Below are positions 35,109-43,610 of a DNA stretch of 64,000 nt, piece after piece. The DNA comes from Bacillota bacterium (GTDB taxonomy: Bacteria; Bacillota; UBA5301; JAMCQP01), in assembly GCA_023381695.1 (NCBI GenBank), contig JAMCQP010000026.1, positions 1-64,000 on the forward strand. Direction: 5' to 3'. Every line of letters starts with the position of its first letter. The first letter of the stretch is position 1. The notes below the pieces were generated by a model. The model made no database searches and was not told the origin of the DNA. It saw nothing but the letters and a program-made list of their open reading frames with translations. A program made the position numbers and the translations under genes.

Positions 35109-35526
35109 TCAATCTCTTAACAATTGGATGATCATTATTAAGTTCAAGTAAATCCCAAAGGTTACCATATAAATCTTTGAATACAGCTACCATTCCATAT
35201 GATTCCTTCTTTGGCTCTCTAACAAACTCAATTCCTTTAGAAATCATATTGTTATAATCTCTCCAGAAGTCGTCTGAGTTAAGAAATAGAAATACCCTTC
35301 CTCCCGTTTGGGAACCTATATACATTTCTTGTTCGGGTTTAGAAGCTCTTGCAAGGAGAAGTGTAGTTTCTGTTGAGCCTGGAGGAGCAACAACTACCCA
35401 ACGCTTATCTTGTTCTGGTTGATATGTATCTTCTATCAATATAAAATTGAGTTTGTTTGTATAAAAATCTATAGCTTCATCATAATCCCGTACGACTAAA
35501 GCGATATGAACTATTGACTGCTTCAT
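35101..35526 (-). CDS. VOC-family (glyoxalase/bleomycin-resistance-like) protein
   Basis: Vicinal-oxygen-chelate fold protein of 141 residues from the ATG at 35526 (MKQSIVHIALVVRDYDEAID); the track start at 35574 adds 16 residues without support. Two beta-alpha-beta-beta-beta units are visible, with putative metal ligands His in the first strand and Glu in WDLLELNNDHP near the end. The substrate is unknown. The codons are clearly AT-richer than in core genes, so it belongs to the transferred island. It overlaps the parE remnant by a few bases. Confidence 0.82.
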   Translation of the reverse strand: MKQSIVHIALVVRDYDEAIDFYTNKLNFILIEDTYQPEQDKRWVVVAPPGSTETTLLLARASKPEQEMYIGSQTGGRVFLFLNSDDFWRDYNNMISKGIEFVREPKKESYGMVAVFKDLYGNLWDLLELNNDHPIVKRLNE

Positions 35527-35564
35527 TTTAGTAATATCCCCCCCATTTTTGAAAATCATGACAT

Positions 35565-37355
35565 TTGGAACCAAATTGTACTGAAAAGGCGGATGTGCTC
35601 TATTCGTTCTGGGTAAAAGTATTGCCCTGCCCAGAATGTGGCACCAAAGTTGACCTTTTTACTTCAAGAATTTTTTCAAAAGCAGTTTACACCGACCGCG
35701 ATCCTCTTGGCCATGCCACTTGCCACAATGTGGAGCTATTAGCATACTACCGGATGTTCGGAAAGAGGCGGCTACCTGTTCTGCTTGTGGCCATTCCTAT
35801 AACCCTCACAAAGGATCTGCGACGGCAAGTTCATTCACTTGCCCCACTTGTGGAAGCACCCATCGAATTGTAGAAGTGGTTCGCCAAATTGGCCACGTCC
35901 CTGAACATCGTCTTTACGCTCTTGACTACAAATGCGCTCGGCATGGACGTCACTACAAAACCCAGACACAGGAAGACCTTGATCTTTTTACCAAAGCTAA
36001 GCAACAATTGCAGACCGAAGATAATCTTATTCCGAAGGCGGAAATTCCAGATGGTTATAACACACGTCAAATACTGAATTTTAACTACCGTTATTGGAGC
36101 GATTGTTTCAATGAGCGACAGCTTTACGCTTTATCAACGCTCATTAAAGGAATACTTGGGCTCCCCCCAGAAGTATCTGACAAAAATACCAAAGAATTTC
36201 TGATTTTGCTCTTGTCGTCTTGTTTGGAGTTTAATAATATGTTTTGTTCTTTTAAAGGTCGGGGGACAGGGGCTGTCCGTCACATGTTCAGTCATCATGT
36301 GCTGTCCCCGGAAAAAGTACCCCTTGAAAACAACCTTTGGGGGACCCCGGAAAGTAGTGGTTCTTTCAGCACACTTTATTATTCAAAGTTGCGAAAAGCA
36401 AAAGAGTGGTGTTTACGTCCGGTTGAGCGAATAATTAACGGTGGTAAAGAAAAGGAATTGATAGCTCCACCCTTAGATAAACCCATAGAAGCGCGGTTTG
36501 CCCACTCCTGGGTTGAACTGGTTAATACCGATGCTAATGCCATTGTCCGTTGCGCAAGTTCAACTAGTTTGGTTTACATACCCGATCAACAAGTTGACGC
36601 CGTGATCACCGACCCACCTTATTTTGATAATGTTAACTATAGCGAGTTGGCCGATTTCTTTTATGCATGGCTCGGCCTTGTTTTGAAAGACTATCCGGAG
36701 TTTCAAGGGGAAAATACCAGGCACGAGGAAGAGGCTATCGTTAACCTTACACAGGGAAAAACGCCCGACTTTTACCAAGACATGCTTTTTAGAGTGTTTC
36801 GGGAAGCCCATAGGGTACTAAAAGATGAGGGCGCCTTAGTCTTTACTTTTCACCATGCGACTGACGATGCCTGGATCAGGGTCTTTAAAGCTATACAGGA
36901 TGCTGGTTTTTACTGTGCAGCAGCGTGGCCAATACAGGGCGAAATGTCCGTTGGGGTGCCGTTGCTCGGCAAAAAGAACGCCATCGAGCATGATATGATA
37001 CTGGTTTGCCGGAAATGGCCGCCTCCCAATCTTAGCTTTTCAAGGTGGGACCAAGTATTTACGAGGATTTTAGTAGAGACCGATTCATTGTCTCAACGGA
37101 CTTTATAACGCGGATACGAATATCTCCCCAAATAACCGGTTGGTTATTGCCGCAGGAACATGGTTAAAATATTTCAGCCAGTACCATCAGAAATTCTGGG
37201 AAGACGAACCCCTTAAAAGTGCCGAAGAAACACTTTCTCTTGTGAGTCTTGTCGCGTTGAAAACATTGGCTCCCACAAAAGACCATAGGGTTTCAATTCC
37301 TGACGAGGCCAATGCATTTGTCATGTATGGCCAGGGGTCCCTATTTCCATCTTAA
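35565..37355 (+). pseudogene. DNA methylase, 5'-truncated and frameshifted (DUF1156-like)
   Basis: Remnant of a large adenine/cytosine-N DNA methyltransferase. Frame 1 (35565) gives zinc-finger-like CPECGTKVDLFTSRIFSKAV; frame 2 (from about 35720) gives CPQCG, CSACGHS and CPTCGS motifs. It then has the catalytic ITDPPYFDNVNYSELADFFY and the SAM-side EAHRVLKDEGALVFTFHH. A third frame (37140-37355) gives the C-terminal VIAAGTWLKYFSQYHQKFWE. The first junction looks like one C lost from TGCCCACAA. The usual N-terminal DUF1156 half is absent. Such methylases belong to multi-gene defence loci, but no helicase or ATPase partner is present. AT-richer than the flanks. Confidence 0.8.
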
Positions 37356-37364
37356 AGCGTTTGC

Positions 37365-38149
37365 CTAACGTACCCTTATTGTAATCCTAAACTTTCCGCG
37401 GGGTTGAGTGGTTCTAACTCTCTGTTTGGGTTTTGGAAAAGGATCAACTATGTCCGCTATCTTCCATCCAGAAGGAATGTCTTTGGCCTTTCTATATGCC
37501 AAGAAGTTTCTTCGCTCCCCGTTAGTGGTGGTGCGGCTAATACGGTACACTAACTTAACTCTTGCTTCCGCGTTTGATAAATCAACACCACTTATTAACG
37601 TGCAAGAGTGATCCAGTATTACCGCACCCAAAGGTCAAAATCATCATTTAAGATATTACCATCGCACAAAGTCAAAGAGCTTATAATAAATTCCTCTTTT
37701 TCGGTTTGTTCTTGGCAAACAAAAAGATAAAAACCCCTAACATTAATAGGCCGGTCTTCTAAATCGTATATACGAACAGTACCGCAGGGTGGAGTAGTGT
37801 TGTAATCCATGCCCGTAGGTCTTGCTATTCGGCCATTCGAACGTTCTAATTTTTTTACCTCCACAGCTACCATTTTGGAAAGATCCCCACTTAATGAATT
37901 ACGTGGAACATCTTCGCATTCGTTCCGGCGGTAAATTACAAAATCAGGGCTTGTCAGCGGGCCGGAAGATTTCTGGCACTCAGCATCGTTGAGCCTGGCT
38001 TTTAGGACTTCCGTAATATACACATCCAGTGGGTCGTCTTGTGTATTTCCTTTTTTCCGGAGCGTAAATGGCTTGGGCGAACCATCATTATTGAAGAATG
38101 CATCCCTCAAAGCCAGGAAGGTTTCAACAGTTAGATCTGGCAAAGGCAT
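37365..38149 (-). pseudogene. PD-(D/E)XK nuclease-like gene, split in two frames
   Basis: The 5' part (37619-38149; MPLPDLTVETFLALRDAFFN) contains SPDFVIYRR followed by MVAVEVKKLERSNGRIARPT, the D...ExK pattern of a restriction-type nuclease. It ends at a stop after DDFDLWVR. The 3' part (37365-37631) continues in another frame (VILDHSCTLISGVDLSNAEA, then DPFPKPKQRVRTTQPRGKFR), apparently after loss of some sequence. It is convergent with the methylase remnant, suggesting a former restriction-modification or defence pair. I do not know the exact family. Confidence 0.65.
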
Positions 38150-38189
38150 ATAAACATCTCCTCAGGTATTTTGTTTATGTACTGATTCG

Positions 38190-38226
38190 TGTAAAAAACA
38201 AACCCACTACTTAATGGTGGGTTTGT
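38190..38226 (-). terminator. Terminator downstream of tRNA-Arg
   Basis: ACAAACCCAC paired with GTGGGTTTGT (10 bp), followed by TTTTTTAC on the minus strand. It also shields the island from tRNA transcription. Confidence 0.85.
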
Positions 38227-38272
38227 CAAACAATATGGCTTGAGGGCTCTCAGCCCTCCCTCTACTCAAAAA

Positions 38273-38348
38273 TGGTGCGCCTAGAGGGACTCGAACCCCC
38301 GCTCCCGGCTCCGGAGGCCGGTGCTCTAATCCACTGAGCTATAGGCGC
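38273..38348 (-). tRNA. tRNA-Arg(CCG)
   Basis: Acceptor GCGCCTA pairs with TAGGCGC, and the anticodon loop CTCCGGA gives CCG. The T loop is GTTCGAGTC and CCA is encoded. Its 3' end faces the low-GC island, a common integration geometry, but I find no second copy of the 3' end at the other border. Confidence 0.95.
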
Positions 38349-38434
38349 AAATCGTATTTTTTATTATACTACAAGTATAGCCTTTCCGCAAGTGGAAAGA
38401 TCTGCGTACCGCGTGTACGAGCACATATCAGTCG

Positions 38435-39247
38435 TCAGAATGCGGGGACCACGGCGCCTTTGTACTTCTCTTCGAGGAACTTCTTGACCTCGGGGCCGTT
38501 CAGAGCCTTGGCCAGGGCTTTCAAGGCCGGTTTATCCTTGTCGGCCACCCGGACCGCCAGGACGTTGGCGTACGGCGACTCGCCGGCTTCCATCACCAGC
38601 GCGTCCCTGGCCGGCACCAGCCTGGCTTCCAGGGCATAGTTGGTGTTGATCACCGCCAGATCCACATCCGCCAGCGCGCGCGGGAGCTGAGCCGCTTCCA
38701 ATTCCTTGAATTGCAGATTTTTAGGGTTCCGGGCGATATCGAAGACCGTGGCCGCCAGCCCGGCGCCCTTCTTGAGCTCGATCAGCCTGGCCTTTTGCAG
38801 GAGCAGAAGCGCCCGCCCGCCATTGGTCGGGTCGTTGGGGATGGCCACGATCGCCTTATTCTTTAGTTCATTCAGCTTCGTGATCTTCTGGGAGTAGACC
38901 CCCATCGGTTCCACATGTACTTTGGCGATGTAGGTCAACTGCAGCTTGTGATCCTTGGAGAACGCCTCCAGGTAAGGTACGTGCTGGAAGAAGTTGGCGT
39001 CCAGATCGCCGCTGGCCAGAGCCAGGTTGGGCTGAACATAGTCAGTGAATTCCACGACCTCAAGCTTGATCCCCTGTTTGGCCAGGAGAGGCTTGACCAC
39101 CTCCAGAATCTCCGCGTGGGGAACCGGGGTGGCGCCCACCTTGAGCACCGTCTCCGCGGCGCCGGCGGCCCCCGTAAACCCCGCAACCGCTGCCACTACC
39201 AGGGCAAGGACCAGTAACCTGGCCGTCAAACCTTGAAACTTTTTCAT
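38435..39247 (-). CDS. metQ: Methionine ABC transporter substrate-binding protein, MetQ/NlpA family, no lipobox
   Basis: Captures methionine for MetNI. I start at ATG 39247 (MKKFQGLTARLLVLALVVAA, with AGGAGGAAAG upstream), giving 270 residues. The signal peptide ends near AGAAET. The mature protein has the family motifs (KVGATPVPHAEILEVVKPLL; FFQHVPYLEAF; IPNDPTNGGRALLLLQ). There is no Cys at the cleavage site, so unlike most monoderm MetQ proteins it is not lipidated and would be a free exported protein. It is last in metN-metI-metQ, under a SAM riboswitch. Confidence 0.93.
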   Translation of the reverse strand: MKKFQGLTARLLVLALVVAAVAGFTGAAGAAETVLKVGATPVPHAEILEVVKPLLAKQGIKLEVVEFTDYVQPNLALASGDLDANFFQHVPYLEAFSKDHKLQLTYIAKVHVEPMGVYSQKITKLNELKNKAIVAIPNDPTNGGRALLLLQKARLIELKKGAGLAATVFDIARNPKNLQFKELEAAQLPRALADVDLAVINTNYALEARLVPARDALVMEAGESPYANVLAVRVADKDKPALKALAKALNGPEVKKFLEEKYKGAVVPAF

Positions 39248-39328
39248 GACCTTTCCTCCTCGACTGCTCGTTTTGTCTTCTTGCACCTTATTTTCCGTAT
39301 TCCACCGCTCCTCAGCTTCTACTACTTC

Positions 39329-39985
39329 CTACCGCTTATCCAGACGCCTGGCCGCCCGGTCGCCGAAGCTCTGGATCACCTGCACCACTGCGATCAGGAT
39401 CACCACCGTGGCCACCATGATGTCCCCGCGGAAACGCTGGTACCCGTACCGAACCGCCAGATCGCCCAGACCACCTCCTCCCACCGCGCCGGCCATGGCG
39501 GAATATCCAATAAGGCTTACGGTGGTAATGGTGACCCCCAGCACCAGGCCGGGCATCGCCTCCGGGAGCAACACCTTCCGGATGATCTGCCACGGCGTGG
39601 CTCCCATGGCCTGGGCGGCTTCGATCACCCCGCGGTCAACCTCCTGGAGAGCGCTCTCCACCAGGCGTGCCACAAAAGGGATGGCCGCCACCGTGAGAGG
39701 AACCATGGCGGCGGTGGTCCCGATGGAGGTGCCCACCACCAGGCGGGTGAAGGGAATGATGGCCACCATCAGGATGATGAAAGGCACCGAACGTCCCACG
39801 TTGACCACCCAACCCAAAACCTTGTTCAAAAGCGGCCGCTCCAGAATATGCCGCGGCCCCGTCACCACCAGCAGCACTCCCAGCGGGATTCCGAAGAGCA
39901 CCGAGAGCGCCACCGACACCCCCACCATATAGATCGTCTCCAGGAGGGCTTCAGCCAGTATACTCAAGGTAAGCTGGCTCCACAT
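39329..39985 (-). CDS. metI: Methionine ABC transporter permease
   Basis: Integral membrane channel of the methionine importer, with about five or six hydrophobic helices. The permease EAA loop appears as [20 protein letters not shown]. Length 218, typical. The ATG at 39985 lies inside the end of metN (35-base overlap), indicating coupled translation. Confidence 0.94.
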   Translation of the reverse strand: MWSQLTLSILAEALLETIYMVGVSVALSVLFGIPLGVLLVVTGPRHILERPLLNKVLGWVVNVGRSVPFIILMVAIIPFTRLVVGTSIGTTAAMVPLTVAAIPFVARLVESALQEVDRGVIEAAQAMGATPWQIIRKVLLPEAMPGLVLGVTITTVSLIGYSAMAGAVGGGGLGDLAVRYGYQRFRGDIMVATVVILIAVVQVIQSFGDRAARRLDKR

Positions 39986-41012
39986 GCCTGAGCACCTCGC
40001 ATTCCAGACCGAGTTCCTTCAAATGTTCAATCCCCTTTTTTACCGTGCCGTTCTTCCCCGTCAACTCCACCACCAGCATCCCGAAGGGTATCTCCTTGAA
40101 ATGGTCGATCTTCCCGTAAAGGATGTTGGCGTCCAGGTCAAATTCCCGGACCAACGATGAGATAATGGGTTTACCGGCGGCCTCTCCCACAAACGAGATC
40201 CGGACAATCTCCCCCTCAAACCCCCGGTTGGCCAGCACCAGCCGGTGGGTGCGCACCTCCTCGGGAATCTCGCTCTGCATGACGCCCTTGATGAATTCCC
40301 GGGCCGTCCTGGTTCTGGTGTTGGTGAAGACCTCCCGGACCGGCCCCTGTTCGATGATCACCCCATCTTCAATGACGGCCACCGTGTCGCAGATCTCCTT
40401 GATCACGTTCATCTCGTGGGTGATGAGCATGATGGTGAGCCCGAGCTGTTTGTTGATCTCCCGCAAAAGTTCCAGGATGGAAGCGGTGGTCTGCGGATCC
40501 AGCGCCGAGGTGGCCTCATCGGAGAGCAACACCTTCGGCCGGTTGGCCAGGGCCCTGGCGATCCCCACCCTCTGCTTCTGGCCGCCGGAAAGCTGCGCCG
40601 GAAAGGCGCCGGCTTTTTCAGCCAATCCCACCATCTCCAGAAGTTCCATCACCCGCCGGCGAATCTCCGGGCGGGGAACGCCGGCGATCTCCAGCGGGAA
40701 CGCCACATTGCCAAAGACCGTCCGGGAGGAGAGCAGGTTGAAATGCTGAAAGATCATGCCGATCTCCCGGCGCGCCGCGCGCAGATCCTTTTCGCCCAGC
40801 CTGGTGACATCCTGATCCCCGATATAGACCGAACCGCTCTGGGGCCGTTCCAGCATGTTGATGCAACGGATCAGGGTGCTCTTTCCGGCCCCGCTTAAAC
40901 CGATGATCCCGAAGATCTCGCCTTCGGCGACCTCCAGGCTGACGCCCTTCAAGGCTTCCACCCTGGCGCCTCCGTTGTCGAAGACCTTGGTTACATTTAC
41001 AATCCTGATCAT
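39951..41012 (-). CDS. metN: Methionine ABC transporter ATP-binding protein
   Basis: ATPase of the importer. Walker [14 protein letters not shown], signature [15 protein letters not shown], Walker [13 protein letters not shown], and the C-terminal NIL/ACT-like domain (residues 265-353; [20 protein letters not shown]) that senses intracellular methionine in known MetN proteins. The start codon is 10 bases after the GGAGGGG that the riboswitch sequesters. Length 353. Confidence 0.96.
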   Translation of the reverse strand: MIRIVNVTKVFDNGGARVEALKGVSLEVAEGEIFGIIGLSGAGKSTLIRCINMLERPQSGSVYIGDQDVTRLGEKDLRAARREIGMIFQHFNLLSSRTVFGNVAFPLEIAGVPRPEIRRRVMELLEMVGLAEKAGAFPAQLSGGQKQRVGIARALANRPKVLLSDEATSALDPQTTASILELLREINKQLGLTIMLITHEMNVIKEICDTVAVIEDGVIIEQGPVREVFTNTRTRTAREFIKGVMQSEIPEEVRTHRLVLANRGFEGEIVRISFVGEAAGKPIISSLVREFDLDANILYGKIDHFKEIPFGMLVVELTGKNGTVKKGIEHLKELGLECEVLRHVEPAYLEYTG

Positions 41013-41022
41013 AAATCAAAAG

Positions 41023-41178
41023 CCCCTCCTTATCCACGATAAGAAGAGGCAATACGGCACTTCCTCCTCTTATCTTCCAGAACCAAAAGGTCCTGCAGGA
41101 ATTGGCACCTTTCCAGTATGCCATACTGGCCGTTGCCGGGCTTCATCGGGCCTGTCCCTCTGCCTCTCTGGATAAGAG
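41023..41178 (-). promoter_or_regulatory. SAM-I (S-box) riboswitch with ribosome-site sequestor, upstream of metNIQ
   Basis: The aptamer (41066-41178) carries the S-box core: CTCTTATC and GATAAGAG forming P1, AGAGGGA, GGCCCGATGAAGCCCGGCAA and GGTGCCAATTCCTGCAG. No U-tract terminator follows. Instead CCTCTTCTTATC (41038-41049) can pair fully with GATAAGGAGGGG (41023-41034), which contains the metN ribosome site, or with GATAAGAGGAGG (41063-41074), the 3' side of P1. Both helices have 12 pairs. With SAM bound, P1 holds the upstream strand and the ribosome site is closed, so control is inferred to be translational. Confidence 0.92.
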
Positions 41179-41215
41179 CACCGCCTGGCGGTGTAATATT
41201 GGTATGTTGAATGTT

Positions 41216-41244
41216 ATTTTAACACAGGGCCTCAACCCTGTCAA
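41216..41244 (-). promoter_or_regulatory. Sigma-A promoter of the SAM riboswitch/metNIQ operon
   Basis: TTGACA, 17 bases, TAAAAT on the minus strand, overlapping the stop codon of the upstream FtsA-like gene. Confidence 0.75.
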
Positions 41245-43604
41245 GCCTTGAGCAATTTTTCCACCTTGGACTTGAAACTTCCCTGATCCTCCTCCGACCA
41301 GTACAACTGGATCTGGGCGCCCTCCGCCAACGGCGTGTTGTAACCGGCGGACTTGCCGTTTATCTGGATCACCAGAGTCTTGTCCGGGAACTCATGCGGG
41401 TCGAAGGGCACGTACTTGAAGACCTCCGAGAGGGCCACCGACTGGCTTTCCACCCCGGCGATCTTGATGCGCGCATTGGGCGGCACCGGGTCATACAGGG
41501 TGGCTGCCTTCCCGTTGACGGTGATCCTGGCGACCGGCCCGCGGATGACCACGGGTGTATTATTGACCGTGATGTGCAGGTCGGGGGCGGTCCTGAAGTC
41601 CTTGTCCGTCAAAACCTCCGCCACCCGGGGAGCCTCCTTTTCGGTGGAAACCAGTTCCACCGCCTGGCCGTTCTGCAATTCCCCCTCGGGATCCGCCGGT
41701 TGGCCGTCAACCCGCAGCCGGGTGGCCTGCCGGACCACGCCGCGCTTCTGTTCATTGACGAAGAAGATGTAGGGCACCGGCCGCAAGGCCGCCAGATCTA
41801 CCCCGGCGAGCTTGAGAAGATCGATCAGCCGGCTGTTGGGCATCACGTAGATGTCCGCCCCGTCCACCACCGGCGCGTGAAAGTCCACCATCCTCCCGTT
41901 CATCATCAACAGGGGCCGCAGGACAAAAGGAGCGCCGTTAAAGAAGACCTGCCGGACGGGCAGTTCGGGGACCAGATCGGATACTCTGGCCACGGCGTCC
42001 TGGCCGTCCTCGGCCAGGGTCACCGTGACCCGCGCACTATTTGGGACCGCCGTGTTCAATTCCGCCTGCTGCCCATTGATCTCGATCCGGCCCGGCTTGC
42101 CCATCGTCCCTCTCACAATCCGCAAAACGCCGTTCACCTTGACGGTCATGGAGAGTCCCAGCCGCCCCCGCAACCGTTTTATGTCAATGCCGGCCGCCAG
42201 CAGCAGATCGGCCGCCGTGGCCTGGGACAACGTGAAGGTCCGCACCGCCTTTCCATTGACCGCGGCGTCGGTGACCCGAAAGGTCAGCCTCTCGTGCATC
42301 CGGGCGGTCATGGCAATCCCAATGGGTGTTATGGCGCCAGGGCCGGTAAGCTTCTTGGGCAGGCCATCCACCTCGGCCAGCGCCTCCCGGGTCTTGATCA
42401 CCACCCGGTCCGGGGGAATGTTCAGCTTCTCCGCCAGCCTGGCGGGAAGGCCCGGCGTCTGGCTGCCCCCTCCCACCAAAATTACCGCTCCCGGCGCTTT
42501 TTCGTTGAGTTCCCTGATCTGATCCGCAATCTTCTCCGCCAGGGTTTCCACCACCAGGGCCATCTCGCCTATTACCGCTTCGGAGGCCACCATATGTTTT
42601 TCGCCGAGAATATCCTGATAGGTGACCTGTTTGGATCCGCTTACGGAACGCTTGATCTTCTCGGCCGTGTTAAAGTCCACCAGGTACCGCTCACAAAGTT
42701 TCTCGGTCACCTCGTCCCCGGCGAAGGGAACCATGGCGTACGCCACCACGGAGCCTCCGGCCGTCAAGGCGATATCCGAGGTCCCGGCCCCGATATCCAC
42801 CAGGGCCAGATTCAAGTGGCGCAACGTGTCGGGAATCACCACATGGCTGGCGGCAATGGGCTCAAGGGTCATGCTCTGGATTTCAAGCCCCACCCGGCGC
42901 AGCACGGTGTAGAGTGAATCCACCACCACCTCCGGCAAAAAGGTCGTCAGGACCTCCACCGCCATCTCTTTGCCGCGGTGGCCCACCAGGCTGCCAATCC
43001 GGCTGCCGTCCAGTTCGTGGCAAACGACGCTGAACCCGACACAATGATAGGGAAAGGTATCCGGTTCCTGCTGCTGGGCCGCTTTTACCCGGGCCGCCGC
43101 CTTCGCCACCGCCAGCCGCAGGGGATGAACCTCTTCCTGTTTTGCCCCGGCCGCCCCCCGGCCCGCTCCGGATCTGTGAGAGGCCAACTCCACAACCTTG
43201 TCTTTCCCACCTTGAGGATTCATTACCTCTTTGAGCTGCAGCTGAGCCAGTTGCACGGCCTCAAGCTCCATGGCCTTTACGTCTTCTTCGGCAATCTCCC
43301 CGTCTCCGGAGACCGGCCGGGTCACCTTGATCCGCTTGGTCAGCAGAGAACGGCCGGCCGCCGCCACCGCCGCCTTTTCAAGCTTCGTCCCCAGCTGCTC
43401 CTCCAGGCTCTCCTTGACCTTCCCCACGACCTCCGCCACCGCTTCGATATCGTGGATCTGCCCGTCGATCATCGAGCGGGTCTCATGTTCCAGCGTCTCG
43501 GCAGCCAGGATCCGGCAACCCTTCCCGGTAAGCTGCACCACCAGCCCCGTAACCTTACGGGTCCCTATGTCCAGCGCAAAGACCGGTGGTTGTGAATCTG
43601 GCAT
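41241..43604 (-). CDS. FtsA/PilM-like actin-fold protein with long repeat C-terminus
   Basis: Actin-superfamily ATPase of 787 residues. The N-terminal half has phosphate-1 ALDIGTRKVTGLV, phosphate-2 VDIGAGTSDIAL and the adenosine motif LVGGGSQTPGLP, as in FtsA and PilM. A charged insert (about residues 120-175) interrupts the usual 1C region. From about residue 440 onward the chain shows successive modules of the type VNG...L...VPNSARVTV / DGADIYVMP / PPNARIKIAG / AEGAQIQLYW, reminiscent of beta-grasp repeats. It lacks a clear FtsA membrane-targeting helix. It could organise the envelope or a pilus machine, but no partner genes are adjacent. Confidence 0.75.
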   Translation of the reverse strand: MPDSQPPVFALDIGTRKVTGLVVQLTGKGCRILAAETLEHETRSMIDGQIHDIEAVAEVVGKVKESLEEQLGTKLEKAAVAAAGRSLLTKRIKVTRPVSGDGEIAEEDVKAMELEAVQLAQLQLKEVMNPQGGKDKVVELASHRSGAGRGAAGAKQEEVHPLRLAVAKAAARVKAAQQQEPDTFPYHCVGFSVVCHELDGSRIGSLVGHRGKEMAVEVLTTFLPEVVVDSLYTVLRRVGLEIQSMTLEPIAASHVVIPDTLRHLNLALVDIGAGTSDIALTAGGSVVAYAMVPFAGDEVTEKLCERYLVDFNTAEKIKRSVSGSKQVTYQDILGEKHMVASEAVIGEMALVVETLAEKIADQIRELNEKAPGAVILVGGGSQTPGLPARLAEKLNIPPDRVVIKTREALAEVDGLPKKLTGPGAITPIGIAMTARMHERLTFRVTDAAVNGKAVRTFTLSQATAADLLLAAGIDIKRLRGRLGLSMTVKVNGVLRIVRGTMGKPGRIEINGQQAELNTAVPNSARVTVTLAEDGQDAVARVSDLVPELPVRQVFFNGAPFVLRPLLMMNGRMVDFHAPVVDGADIYVMPNSRLIDLLKLAGVDLAALRPVPYIFFVNEQKRGVVRQATRLRVDGQPADPEGELQNGQAVELVSTEKEAPRVAEVLTDKDFRTAPDLHITVNNTPVVIRGPVARITVNGKAATLYDPVPPNARIKIAGVESQSVALSEVFKYVPFDPHEFPDKTLVIQINGKSAGYNTPLAEGAQIQLYWSEEDQGSFKSKVEKLLKA

Positions 43605-43610
43605 GGTTTG

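Noticed and set aside
38273-38348. tRNA-Arg as an integration site with flanking att repeats
   Set aside because: I could not find a copy of the tRNA 3' end at the left edge of the island, and no integrase is present, so only adjacency is reported.
41394-42917. 507-residue plus-strand ORF opposite the FtsA-like gene
   Set aside because: Shadow frame, His/Gln/Arg-rich, without motifs or a ribosome site.
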